DNA of 39,801 nucleotides from Clostridia bacterium (lineage in GTDB: Bacteria > Bacillota > Clostridia > Oscillospirales > Acutalibacteraceae), in assembly GCA_017549565.1 (NCBI GenBank), contig JAFYUI010000030.1, positions 1 through 39,801 on the forward strand, written 5' to 3'. The position numbers were made by a program, and so were the translations under genes. Below the pieces are notes generated by a model that saw only the letters and a list, made by a program, of their open reading frames with translations, ran no database searches and was not told the origin of the DNA. This document shows, piece by piece, positions 8,297-17,362 of the stretch; position 1 is the first letter of the stretch, and each line of letters starts with the position of its first letter.

Positions 8297-8926
8297 ATGA
8301 ACAGAGGAACGGTTGTAAATCTTTCGGGTGTTAGGGTTTTAGAAATTTTAAAAAATAATGCCTATACACTTATTTCGTTTTTGTTTTTAATTTTGGGTGT
8401 AGTTTGTGGCCTTGTAATGTTTAACGATTTCAAATGGCTTACAAATTTTTGTGAAAAATTTTTTGCCGATTTTTTAAATGACCGACAAAACGCAGGTTAC
8501 ATAAAAATTGTAATAATTTCTTATTTTCAACACTTGCTGCTGTTTTTGGCTGTGTTTATTTTTGGCACAACACTTTTTGGTGTCGTTTTGGTGCCTGTGA
8601 CATTGTCGTTTTGCGGTTTTTTCTATGGTGCTGCGGTAGCGTATCTATATTCAAATTTCGCATTAAAGGGCGTTGCCTTTAATGCGGTGATTTTCTTGCC
8701 CGCGGTGCTTTTGCTTTTACTGTTTTTAATTTTTGCTTCAAAGCAGGCAATGACTTTTTCCTTAAACATTGCAAGACTGACATTACCCGACACCTTGGGT
8801 GAAAATTTGTTTATAAGATTTAAGACATATTCAATAAACTTTTTGGTTTTAACCTTGGGTGCTGTTTCAAGCTCGCTTGTTGATGCGCTGACTTCAATAA
8901 GCTTGTTAAAATTTTTCGAATTCTAA
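8297..8926 (+). CDS. spoIIM: SpoIIM-like membrane protein
   Basis: A 209-residue polytopic membrane protein with about five hydrophobic helices and the SpoIIM/DUF95-type central region (GTTLFGVVLVPVTLSFCGF, then GAAVAYLY). In sporulating Firmicutes SpoIIM joins SpoIID and SpoIIP in the engulfment machine of the mother cell. The xerD-like gene directly after it matches the spoIIM-xerD neighbourhood known in Bacillus. An upstream in-frame ATG at 8252 lacks a ribosome-binding site; the ATG at 8297 follows AAAGGAGAT. It could also be a non-sporulation member of the family, since no other sporulation gene is in the window. Confidence 0.72.
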   Translation: MNRGTVVNLSGVRVLEILKNNAYTLISFLFLILGVVCGLVMFNDFKWLTNFCEKFFADFLNDRQNAGYIKIVIISYFQHLLLFLAVFIFGTTLFGVVLVPVTLSFCGFFYGAAVAYLYSNFALKGVAFNAVIFLPAVLLLLLFLIFASKQAMTFSLNIARLTLPDTLGENLFIRFKTYSINFLVLTLGAVSSSLVDALTSISLLKFFEF

Positions 8927-8944
8927 ATTATAAGGAGGTGCAAT

Positions 8945-9832
8945 ATGAAAAGGCAGATTGATGCGTTTGAGCAGTATTTAACTGTTGATAAAAAAGCTTC
9001 AAAAAACACAGTTGAATCATATATTCGCGATTTAAATCAATTTTCATTATATTGTACTTCTTTAAAAATTTCTTCACCTCAAAAGGTTAAGACTGCAACA
9101 GTTGATGAATATTTAAGGGCTTTAACAAAGCAGGGCAAGTCCGATGCTACAAAGGCCAGAATTTCAGCATCGCTTCGTGCATTTTTTAGGTATTTAATAA
9201 GTATTGGTGCGGTGAACACTAACCCCGTTACCGATGCCGCAAAAAGTAAGGTGACAAAAAAGCTTCCCGGTGTTTTAGAATCGCAGGAAATTGTAAAGCT
9301 TTTATCACAGCCAAACGGTGATGATTATAAGAGCATTCGCGATAAAGCAATGCTTGAGCTTTTATATGCAACCGGCATAAAGGTTTCCGAGCTTTTAGAC
9401 CTAAAAGTTACTGACTTTAATTTACAGCTTGGAATTCTTCACCTTAATAACGGCAAAAAGGAAAGAATTATACCAATTTATCCTGCTGCTGTAAAGTCTG
9501 TAACCGATTATCTTTTAAATGTTCGGCCCGCTATTGTTTTGGACGCTAATCAGGACAAGCTATTTACTAATATGAACGGTCTTGCAATGTCAAGACAGGG
9601 CTTTTGGAAGATTATTAAGCAATATGCAAAGGATGCAGGCATTAAAGAGGAAATAACTCCGCATACACTTCGCCACAGCTTTGCGGCGCATTTGCTTGAA
9701 AACGGCGCACGACTTCAGGATATTAAAGAAATGCTTGGCCACAGCGATATTTCTTCAACACAAATTTACGCACAATACATAAAAAATAAATACACTTCAA
9801 ATTATGCGAAGTTCCACCCGTTAGCAAAATAA
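8945..9832 (+). CDS. xerD: XerD-like tyrosine recombinase
   Basis: A 295-residue site-specific recombinase with an N-terminal SAM-like DNA-binding domain (about 1-90) and a C-terminal catalytic domain. XerC/XerD resolve chromosome dimers at dif. The catalytic set includes Lys171 or Lys172 in GKKER, His240, Arg243 (HTLRHSF), His266 (LGH) and the Tyr275 nucleophile (QIYAQY). The first catalytic Arg, normally in ATGxRxSEL, is Lys146 here (ATGIKVSEL), which is unusual. The start is fixed by AAGGAGGTG. It follows spoIIM by 18 bp and ends in its own terminator. With this context and no attachment sites it looks like a chromosomal Xer, not a phage integrase. Confidence 0.85.
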   Translation: MKRQIDAFEQYLTVDKKASKNTVESYIRDLNQFSLYCTSLKISSPQKVKTATVDEYLRALTKQGKSDATKARISASLRAFFRYLISIGAVNTNPVTDAAKSKVTKKLPGVLESQEIVKLLSQPNGDDYKSIRDKAMLELLYATGIKVSELLDLKVTDFNLQLGILHLNNGKKERIIPIYPAAVKSVTDYLLNVRPAIVLDANQDKLFTNMNGLAMSRQGFWKIIKQYAKDAGIKEEITPHTLRHSFAAHLLENGARLQDIKEMLGHSDISSTQIYAQYIKNKYTSNYAKFHPLAK

Positions 9833-9860
9833 AAAACACCTGATTTTCGGGTGTTTTTTT
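9831..9860 (+). terminator. Intrinsic terminator after xerD
   Basis: AAAAAACACC (9831-9840) pairs with GGTGTTTTTT (9850-9859) over a short loop, and the T-run follows directly. It overlaps the xerD stop codon. Confidence 0.85.
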
Positions 9861-9871
9861 GCATTTTAAGG

Positions 9872-9900
9872 TTGATAAAGTTTGCAAAATATGGTATGAT
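9872..9900 (+). promoter_or_regulatory. Sigma-A promoter for the murI operon
   Basis: TTGATA at 9872-9877, a 17-bp spacer and TATGAT at 9895-9900, with TGG just before the -10. It lies between the xerD terminator and murI and would drive the genes up to engB. Confidence 0.72.
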
Positions 9901-9931
9901 ATATTGAATACTTATGTAAGGAGATGTTCTT

Positions 9932-10750
9932 ATGTCTGACAAACGCGCAATTGGCGTTTTTGATTCGGGACTTGGCGGTTTAACCGTTGTGAAAGAGCTT
10001 ATAAAAGCGTTGCCGAATGAAAGCATTGTTTATTTCGGTGACACAGGGCGTGTGCCTTACGGAACAAGAAGTGTTGAAACAATTAAAAAGTATGCAAAAC
10101 AGGACGAAGAGTTTCTATTAAATCAAGATGTTAAGCTTATAATTGCCGCTTGCGGTACAGTGTCTTCTGTTGCGGGTGACATTGCGTTAGATTTGCCTGT
10201 ACCTTATTTTGAGGTGGTGTCACATTCTGCAAAGGCAGCGGTAAAAGCCACAAAAAACGAAAAAATTGCGGTTATTGGCACAAATGCCACAGTTAACAGC
10301 CGACAACACGAAAAAGAAATTTTAAGGCTTATGCCGTCGGCTTCGGTTTTAAATCAAAGCTGTTCACTTTTCGTGCCACTTGTTGAAGAGGGCTGGTATG
10401 AAGCCGATGATATTGTTGTGGTTGAAACTGTGAGACGATATTTACAGCCAATTATTGATTTTAAACCCGACACCTTAATTTTGGGTTGCACCCATTACCC
10501 AATTTTAAGCGAGGTTATTAAAAAGGTATTGGGGGATGAGGTTACTCTTATAAATGCGGGCACAGCAGTTGCTGAATCATTAACCGAATTTTTAAAAGAA
10601 AACGGGCTTGAAAATGGCGGTGAAAATTCACCCGAATACCGTTATTATGTAAGTGACAAGCCCGATTCGTTTGTGCGTCTGGCTTCAATTTTAATTGGGC
10701 GACAGGTTGACGGAAATAAAGTTTTAAAGGTTGATATAAACAATTTATGA
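9932..10750 (+). CDS. murI: Glutamate racemase
   Basis: Makes D-glutamate for peptidoglycan. The 272-residue protein has the family signatures FDSGLGGLTV, YFGDTGRVPYG and, around the second catalytic Cys, GCTHYP. The first catalytic Cys is Cys74, but the usual ACNT reads ACGT (Gly75 in place of Asn). AAGGAG precedes the ATG at 9932. Its stop overlaps the start of the next gene (ATGA), which suggests coupled translation. Confidence 0.95.
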   Translation: MSDKRAIGVFDSGLGGLTVVKELIKALPNESIVYFGDTGRVPYGTRSVETIKKYAKQDEEFLLNQDVKLIIAACGTVSSVAGDIALDLPVPYFEVVSHSAKAAVKATKNEKIAVIGTNATVNSRQHEKEILRLMPSASVLNQSCSLFVPLVEEGWYEADDIVVVETVRRYLQPIIDFKPDTLILGCTHYPILSEVIKKVLGDEVTLINAGTAVAESLTEFLKENGLENGGENSPEYRYYVSDKPDSFVRLASILIGRQVDGNKVLKVDINNL

Positions 10751-11175
10751 TTAAGGATGTAATTATTGATATTAAAACCGAACAGTCGCTTGACGGTCAA
10801 ACCGATAATATCGAGTTTACGACCGACGGCCGTTTTGGTATAAAGGATGACACCTTTTTTATCTCGTACGATGAAAGCCGACTTTTAGATGTCGAGGGTG
10901 AAATTAAAACAACTATCTTTTTAAAGCCCGATAATACTGTGGTTTTGCAAAGAAAGGGCTCTTACAACAGTAAAATGGTTATTGAAAAGGGTGTAAGAAC
11001 AAGCTGTTTTTATTCAACCCCCGCAGGTAGTCTGACTTTAGGGATTTTTGGTGAAAAGGTTTTAAGTAATTTAAATGAAAGCGGCGGCAAAATTGATTTG
11101 ACATATCTTATTGATGCAAATTCAAAGCCGTTAAGCCGAAATAGAGTTAATATTTTTGTTAGAGAGGTTAATTAA
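10747..11175 (+). CDS. ywiB: YwiB-like DUF1934 protein
   Basis: A 142-residue soluble protein of the DUF1934/YwiB family, a lipocalin-like beta-barrel of unknown role. Recognisable parts are the N-terminal VIIDIKTEQ, the SYDES-type segment and FSTPAGSL-type strands (YSTPAGSLTLGIFG). It overlaps murI by four bases (ATGA) and argS begins directly after its stop. The ywiB-argS pairing is also found in Bacillus, which supports the call. The function cannot be stated. Confidence 0.85.
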   Translation: MIKDVIIDIKTEQSLDGQTDNIEFTTDGRFGIKDDTFFISYDESRLLDVEGEIKTTIFLKPDNTVVLQRKGSYNSKMVIEKGVRTSCFYSTPAGSLTLGIFGEKVLSNLNESGGKIDLTYLIDANSKPLSRNRVNIFVREVN

Positions 11176-12864
11176 ATGTCTGTTATCGTTAAAAATGCAA
11201 AGGAACAAATTAAAAACATTATTATAAATGCCGCAAAAAAAGCAATGGCTGACGGTGTTTTTGATAGTGCCGAGCTTACTGATTTTACAATTGAGGTACC
11301 AAAGGACCGCGCAAACGGTGACTATGCTGTAAATGCGGCAATGGTTTGGTCACGCCTTTTTAGAAAGGCACCACGCCAAATTGCAGAAGCTTTAATGTCA
11401 TCGGCTGACTTTTCTGATACCTACATTGAAAAGTATGAAATTGCAGGCCCCGGTTTTATTAACTTTTATCTTTCACAAAAATATTATGCCGACATTGTTT
11501 TAGATGTTGAAAACAAGGGTGCTGATTACGGTAAAAGTAATTTTGGTGAAGGTAAGCGTGTTTTGGTTGAGTTTGTTTCGGCAAACCCTACGGGCCCTAT
11601 GCATATTGGTAACGCCCGTGGCGGCGCTTTGGGTGACTGCCTTGCGGCTGTTATGTCAGCGGCGGGTTATTACACCGAAAGGGAATTTTATATAAACGAT
11701 GCGGGCAACCAAATCAATAAATTTGCCCTTTCACTTGATTTAAGATATTTGCAGCTTTACTGTGATGGCATTGAAATGCCTGAGGATAGCTATCACGGTG
11801 ATGATATTGTGGCACACGCAAAGGCATTTGCTGAAATTCACGGTGATAAATTTGTAAATGCGGATGAAGCTGTTCGCCGCAGTGAGCTCGTTAAATTTGC
11901 TTTACCGAAGAATATTGAAGGTCTTGAGCGTGATTTAGGTAAATACCGCATTAAATATGATACTTGGTTTAAAGAAAGCACACTTCACCAAAGCGGTGAA
12001 ACCACCCGCACTATTGAGCTTTTAAAGCAAAGCGGTTATACCTATGAAAACGAGGATGCCTTGTGGTTTAAGGCAACCGAATTTGGTTGCGATAAGGACT
12101 TTGTTTTAGTTCGTGCAAATGGTGTTCCAACCTATGTTGTGCCTGACATTGCATACCACTATAACAAGCTTGTAACCCGCAAATTTGACAAAGCTATTGA
12201 TGTTTTGGGTGCTGACCACCACGGCTATGTTCCGCGTCTTAAAGCGGCTTTAACTGCCCTTGGCGTTGATGCTGACCGCTTGGATGTTGTGCTTATGCAA
12301 ATGGTTCGCCTTGTTCGTGATGGCGAGGTTATTAAAGCTTCAAAGCGTTCGGGTAAGGCAATTACCCTTGTGACACTTTTGGATGAAGTGCCGATTGATG
12401 CCGCAAGATTTTTCTTTAATTTGCGCGAGCCAAACAGCCATTTTGACTTTGATTTGGATTTAGCAGTTAACGAATCAAACTCTAACCCTGTTTATTATGT
12501 TCAGTACGCTTATGCAAGAATTTGCAGTATTATCAGAAATTTAGAGGGTGAGGGAATTAAAAACACTCCCGCTAATTTAGATGAGCTTATGCTTTTAACT
12601 GCACCCGAGGAACGCGAGCTTATTTTATATATCGCCGCCCTTACTGATGAAATTATTGCATCAGCCAGAGCGTATGACCCCGCAAAGATTACCCACTATG
12701 TGCAAGAGCTTGCAACAAAGTTCCATAAATTCTATGCCGCTTGTCGTGTAAAGGGAATTGATGAAAACCTTATGCAAGCCCGCCTTTCACTTTGCGGTGC
12801 AACTGCAACAGTTATTAAAAATGTTTTAGATTTGATGAAAATTGATGCCCCTGAAAAGATGTAA
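11176..12864 (+). CDS. argS: Arginine-tRNA ligase
   Basis: Charges tRNA-Arg. The 562 residues are typical in length. The N-terminal tRNA-binding domain (about 1-110) is followed by the class I motif PTGPMHIGNARGG (HIGN for HIGH), then a KASKRSGKAI segment where the KMSKS loop would be, as is usual for ArgRS. The C-terminal anticodon-binding DALR-type helical domain ends DLMKIDAPEKM. The ATG directly follows the ywiB stop with AGAGAGG upstream. Confidence 0.97.
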   Translation: MSVIVKNAKEQIKNIIINAAKKAMADGVFDSAELTDFTIEVPKDRANGDYAVNAAMVWSRLFRKAPRQIAEALMSSADFSDTYIEKYEIAGPGFINFYLSQKYYADIVLDVENKGADYGKSNFGEGKRVLVEFVSANPTGPMHIGNARGGALGDCLAAVMSAAGYYTEREFYINDAGNQINKFALSLDLRYLQLYCDGIEMPEDSYHGDDIVAHAKAFAEIHGDKFVNADEAVRRSELVKFALPKNIEGLERDLGKYRIKYDTWFKESTLHQSGETTRTIELLKQSGYTYENEDALWFKATEFGCDKDFVLVRANGVPTYVVPDIAYHYNKLVTRKFDKAIDVLGADHHGYVPRLKAALTALGVDADRLDVVLMQMVRLVRDGEVIKASKRSGKAITLVTLLDEVPIDAARFFFNLREPNSHFDFDLDLAVNESNSNPVYYVQYAYARICSIIRNLEGEGIKNTPANLDELMLLTAPEERELILYIAALTDEIIASARAYDPAKITHYVQELATKFHKFYAACRVKGIDENLMQARLSLCGATATVIKNVLDLMKIDAPEKM

Positions 12865-12877
12865 GAAGGTGTTTTGA

Positions 12878-14326
12878 ATGAAAAACAAGAAGTTAAACCT
12901 TACAATGCTTATGGACCTTTACGAGCTTACAATGGCAAACGGAATTTTCACAAGTGATATGCGTGACACCGTAACATATTTTGATATGTTTTTCCGCCGT
13001 GTGCCCGATAAGGGTGGCTACGCTATTATGGCTGGTCTTGAACAGCTTATCGAATATATGAACGATTTGCATTTTGATGATGATGATATCGAGTATTTAA
13101 AATCCTTAAACCTTTTTGAAGATGAATTTATTGAATATTTAAGAGATTTTAAATTTGACTGTGATGTTTGGGCAGTACCCGAGGGTACAATTATCTTCCC
13201 GCATGAGCCAATTGTAACTGTTAGAGGTAACGCTATGCAGGCGTTAATGCTTGAAACAATGCTTTTGGTAACAATTAACCATCAGTCGCTTATTGCTACA
13301 AAGGCAAGTCGTATTGTCCGCGCAGCAGAGGGTAGAGCAGTTATGGAATTCGGCGCACGCCGTGCACACGGTCACGGTGCTTCATATTATGGCGCGCGTG
13401 CGGCTATCATCGGCGGTGCAACAGGTACTTCTTGTATTCTTACCGCAAAAGATTTTGGTGTTAAAGCAAGCGGTACAATGGCACACAGCTGGGTACAGCT
13501 TTTTAAGGATGAATACACCGCATTTAAAACCTATGCCGAAAAATACCCTGACAGCTGCCTTTTACTTGTTGACACCTATAATGTATTAAAATCGGGTATT
13601 CCTAACGCTATTAAAGTATTTGATGAGGTTTTAAAGCCGCTTGGTAAACGCCCTCTTGGCATTCGTATCGACAGCGGTGATATTACTTATATTTCTAAAA
13701 AAGCTCGTAAAATGCTTGACGAAGCGGGTTATCCTGACTGTAAGATTTGTGTTTCAAACTCGCTTGATGAGCACCTTATTCGTGATATGATAAGACAGGG
13801 CGCACAGGTTGATTCTTATGGTGTTGGTGAACGCCTTATTACTGCAAGCAGTGAAGCAGTATTTGGCGGTGTATATAAGCTTTCAGCGGTTGAAAAGAAC
13901 GGGGAAGTTATTCCAAAAATTAAAATCAGCGAAAACACCGCAAAAATTACACTTCCCGGTATTAAAATTCCGTGGCGACTTTACGATAAGGAAACAGGCA
14001 AGGCCATTGCCGATGTTATTACACTTAACCACGAAAAAATTGACAGTAGCGAGCCGTATGAAATCTTTGACCCTGTTCACACCTGGAAGCGCAAGGTTGT
14101 AACAAACTTTGTCGCCAAAAAGCTTCAGGTTAAGGTTTTTGAAAAGGGCAAGCTTGTTTATGAATCGCCAAAGGTTTCGGAAATTGCGGCTTATTGCAAG
14201 GAACAGCTTGATTCTATGTGGGATGAGGTTAAGCGTTTTGAAAACCCACATACCTATTATGTTGACCTTTCGGAAGATTTATGGAATTTAAGAAATGACC
14301 TTTTAAGAAAGTTAATTAAACATTAA
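12878..14326 (+). CDS. pncB: Nicotinate phosphoribosyltransferase
   Basis: Makes nicotinate mononucleotide from nicotinate and PRPP in the NAD salvage pathway. The 482 residues fit the bacterial NAPRT family. The start carries the LMDLYELTMA motif, followed by FDMFFRR. The phosphorylated-His segment is seen in GTMAHSWVQLF, and the phosphate/ribose site in IRIDSGDI. A weak GAAGGTG precedes the ATG, 13 bases after argS. It is the only NAD gene here. Confidence 0.95.
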   Translation: MKNKKLNLTMLMDLYELTMANGIFTSDMRDTVTYFDMFFRRVPDKGGYAIMAGLEQLIEYMNDLHFDDDDIEYLKSLNLFEDEFIEYLRDFKFDCDVWAVPEGTIIFPHEPIVTVRGNAMQALMLETMLLVTINHQSLIATKASRIVRAAEGRAVMEFGARRAHGHGASYYGARAAIIGGATGTSCILTAKDFGVKASGTMAHSWVQLFKDEYTAFKTYAEKYPDSCLLLVDTYNVLKSGIPNAIKVFDEVLKPLGKRPLGIRIDSGDITYISKKARKMLDEAGYPDCKICVSNSLDEHLIRDMIRQGAQVDSYGVGERLITASSEAVFGGVYKLSAVEKNGEVIPKIKISENTAKITLPGIKIPWRLYDKETGKAIADVITLNHEKIDSSEPYEIFDPVHTWKRKVVTNFVAKKLQVKVFEKGKLVYESPKVSEIAAYCKEQLDSMWDEVKRFENPHTYYVDLSEDLWNLRNDLLRKLIKH

Positions 14327-14336
14327 GGTGAATTTT

Positions 14337-14939
14337 ATGAAAAAATTATTAGCATTAGTGCTTTGCTTTGTTTTGCTTTTTTCATTTACTGCTTGTAAAG
14401 GTGGTAGAAAAAACAGCAACGATGAAATCGATTTAGAGTATTATGCAAAGGTTGGTCAAATACCCGAAATGAAGTATAAGCTTGGGTTTGACTGTGAAAA
14501 AGCTAATACTGAGCTTCAAAATGAATTTGATGAGTATTTGTCAGGCGGCGGTCACGATAATGCTGACCACGAACACGACCATTATGCTGAAGATATTTAT
14601 TTTGAAAGAAAAGAAGAAAATGGTTATATAATTTTAGACCAAGGCAATAAGGGCTATTACTGTAAAACATCGGAAAAAGATAAAAAAATTGATGCCCTTT
14701 ATACATATGATAATGCTTTCGGTATTGAAACAGGCAGCTTACCGTTTGATGTGAAAAACAAAATGGCAAGTATTCAGTTTAAAGAAACTGAAATTACAGA
14801 GGGCAGTCTTTTTTATGCCGACTATATGACCGAGGGCACAGTTTTAACTGCCGAATTTAAGGATGTTACGGTTCAGTTTGCTTTTCAGGAAAGCGGTCTT
14901 GTTTGTACTGCAATTTTTAAAACCTCAGCATTTAATTAG
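14337..14939 (+). CDS. Putative lipoprotein with a His-rich segment, unknown function
   Basis: A 200-residue protein that I do not recognise. It begins MKKLLALVLC and has a lipobox-like FTAC with Cys20, so it is probably a lipid-anchored exported protein. A cluster of acidic residues with His73, His78, His80 and His82 (HDNADHEHDHYAED) could bind a metal, but this is only inference. A GTG at 14328 would add three residues; the ATG at 14337 follows AAGGTG at a normal distance, so I chose it. It lies between pncB and lon on the same transcript. Base use is like its neighbours. Confidence 0.72.
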   Translation: MKKLLALVLCFVLLFSFTACKGGRKNSNDEIDLEYYAKVGQIPEMKYKLGFDCEKANTELQNEFDEYLSGGGHDNADHEHDHYAEDIYFERKEENGYIILDQGNKGYYCKTSEKDKKIDALYTYDNAFGIETGSLPFDVKNKMASIQFKETEITEGSLFYADYMTEGTVLTAEFKDVTVQFAFQESGLVCTAIFKTSAFN

Positions 14940-14957
14940 TTTTTTTAGGGAGAAAAA

Positions 14958-17351
14958 ATGTCACTTAGCGTAAATGAAAATACACAAAAAATGCATGTTT
15001 TAGCCCTTAGGGGTATTGTTGCTTTTCCAAAAACAACATTAAGCTTTGATGTTGGCCGTAAAAAGTCTATCAACGCTTTAAAGCTTGCAATGGAGAAAAA
15101 TCAGTTAATATATTTAGTTACACAAAAGAATTATTTTGTTGACGAGCCCGAAAATGATGATTTGTATGAAATTGGTTGTGTTGTACGCATTAAACAGGTT
15201 TTGCGTGTTTCTGACGACCTTACCAAAGTTTTAGTTGAAGGTCTTTACAGGGCAAAACACAGTCAGTTTGTGTCACTTAAAGACTGCTTTATTGCCAATG
15301 TTGAAAAAATTGAAGACAAGCCCATTTTAAACCGACAGGTTTATATTGAAACCTTACTTCGCAAGGTAAAGGGCGAATTTTTAAAATATGCAATGTCCGG
15401 TCCAAGTGTTACACCAGATGTGCCCTTAATTGTTGAAAGCAGTGAGGATTTAGGGTTTGTTTGTGACACTATTGCGGCGGGTATTAACACACCTTTTGAT
15501 GATAAGCAGTATATTTTAGAGCAGGTTTCAGTCACAAAGCGTGCAAAAATTTTGGTTGAGCTTTTAAAGAAAGAAACCGAAATTAACGAAATTGATAAGC
15601 GTATCAACGCCAAAACACGCTCTGCCATTGATGAAAACCAAAAAGAATATTATTTGCGTGAGCAAATTAAAGCCATAAATGCCGAGCTTTACGGCCACGA
15701 TGACGGTGATGAAATTGATTTGTATCACACTAAAATTGATTCGCTTTCGGCTGATAGTTCGGTTAAAGAAAAGCTTCATTCACATGTTTTAAAGCTTTCA
15801 AAAATGCCGCAGGGCTCACACGAGGGTACAGTTGAGCGTGGATATCTTGACACCTTAATTGAATTGCCTTGGAACGCTTATACAACTGTTAATACCGATA
15901 TTAAACGCGCCGCCAAAATTTTAGAGCGTGATATTTACGGTATGCAAAAGGTTAAGGAGCGTATACTTGAACTTTTGTCGGTTTACACCTTAAATCCCGA
16001 TATTAAGGGACAAATAATTTGTCTTATCGGTCCACCTGGCGTTGGTAAAACCTCTATTGCTAAAACCGTTGCTGAGTGTATGGGCAGAAAATATGCCCGT
16101 ATATCGCTTGGTGGTGTTAGGGATGAGGCAGAAATTAGGGGACATAGAAAAACCTATGTTGGTGCTATGCCCGGAAAGATTATTAACGCCGTTAAAACTT
16201 CGGGCAGCGGTAATCCGCTTATACTTCTTGACGAGGTTGATAAACTTGGCAACGATTATAAGGGTGACCCTGCATCCGCACTTTTAGAGGTTTTGGACCC
16301 CGAACAAAATCACGCCTTTGTTGACCATTTTGTTGAAATTCCTTACGATTTAAGCCGTGCGGTATTTATTGCAACTGCAAATTCGGCTGATACAATTCCC
16401 GCACCGCTTTTAGACCGAATGGAAGTTATAGAAATACCAAGTTATACCCGTGAAGAAAAGCTTCAAATTGCTAAAAAGCACTTGTGCTTAAAGCAAATTG
16501 CTCGCCACGGTCTTAATAAAAATCAAATTAAGTTTAGTGACAGTGCACTTTATTCACTTATTGATTTTTACACCCGCGAAGCCGGTGTTAGAAAACTTGA
16601 AAGGTCTATTGCATCACTTTGTCGAAAGGCCGCAAAGCAAATTGCCGAGGGTGAAATTTCAAAAATTAATATTAAAGACAGCGATGTCGAAAAAATGCTT
16701 GGCAAACGCAAATATAAGCCAGAAATGATTTTAGAAAATGACGAGGTTGGTATTATTAACGGCCTTGCGTGGACATCAGTCGGTGGCGAAATTATGCAGC
16801 TTGAGGTTTCGGTTATGTTGGGCACAGGTAAGGTAGAGCTTACCGGCTCTTTGGGGGATGTAATGAAGGAATCCGCCAAAACTGCCATCAGCTATGTTCG
16901 TGCCAATGCCGAAAAATATGGTATTGATGCTGATTTTTATAAAAACAAAGACATACACATAAACGCAACCGAGGGTGCTGTCCCAAAGGATGGCCCATCG
17001 GCAGGTGTTACAATGGTGACTGCTTTAATTTCGGCGCTTACAAACCGCAAAATTAAGCGTGATGTTGCAATGACAGGTGAAATTACACTTCGTGGCCGAG
17101 TTACCGCTATCGGCGGTCTTCGTGAAAAGGCAATGGCTGCATATCGTGGCGGGGTAAATACTGTATTTATTCCCAAGGACAATGTTGCCGATTTGGACGA
17201 GGTTGACCCGCTTGTGCTCGAAAAGGTTAAGTTTGTGCCTGTAAGCTATGTATCACAAATTGTTGACTGTGTGCTGGTTGATAATTCGGTTGAGAATAAA
17301 GAAAATATATTTTATACCGAAATTAACCGAAGCAATGCGGTTAGACAGTAA
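14958..17351 (+). CDS. lon: ATP-dependent protease Lon
   Basis: Degrades misfolded and regulatory proteins in the cytoplasm as a hexameric ring. The 797 residues show the Lon order: the N-terminal substrate domain (starting at about 12, with ALRGIVAFP), an AAA+ domain with Walker A GPPGVGKT at 358-365 and Walker B ILLDEVDK, and the C-terminal protease domain with Ser681 in DGPSAG and the catalytic Lys in GGLREKAMAA. The ribosome-binding site is GGGAGA. It is followed 11 bases later by engB, the same order as lonA-ysxC in Bacillus. No CIRCE or CtsR-like site was seen upstream. Confidence 0.97.
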   Translation: MSLSVNENTQKMHVLALRGIVAFPKTTLSFDVGRKKSINALKLAMEKNQLIYLVTQKNYFVDEPENDDLYEIGCVVRIKQVLRVSDDLTKVLVEGLYRAKHSQFVSLKDCFIANVEKIEDKPILNRQVYIETLLRKVKGEFLKYAMSGPSVTPDVPLIVESSEDLGFVCDTIAAGINTPFDDKQYILEQVSVTKRAKILVELLKKETEINEIDKRINAKTRSAIDENQKEYYLREQIKAINAELYGHDDGDEIDLYHTKIDSLSADSSVKEKLHSHVLKLSKMPQGSHEGTVERGYLDTLIELPWNAYTTVNTDIKRAAKILERDIYGMQKVKERILELLSVYTLNPDIKGQIICLIGPPGVGKTSIAKTVAECMGRKYARISLGGVRDEAEIRGHRKTYVGAMPGKIINAVKTSGSGNPLILLDEVDKLGNDYKGDPASALLEVLDPEQNHAFVDHFVEIPYDLSRAVFIATANSADTIPAPLLDRMEVIEIPSYTREEKLQIAKKHLCLKQIARHGLNKNQIKFSDSALYSLIDFYTREAGVRKLERSIASLCRKAAKQIAEGEISKINIKDSDVEKMLGKRKYKPEMILENDEVGIINGLAWTSVGGEIMQLEVSVMLGTGKVELTGSLGDVMKESAKTAISYVRANAEKYGIDADFYKNKDIHINATEGAVPKDGPSAGVTMVTALISALTNRKIKRDVAMTGEITLRGRVTAIGGLREKAMAAYRGGVNTVFIPKDNVADLDEVDPLVLEKVKFVPVSYVSQIVDCVLVDNSVENKENIFYTEINRSNAVRQ

Positions 17352-17362
17352 CGGAGAAAATT

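Noticed and set aside
8945-9832. Tyrosine recombinase as sign of a mobile element
   Set aside because: It sits behind spoIIM as chromosomal xerD does, and there are no attachment repeats, phage genes or foreign base composition around it.
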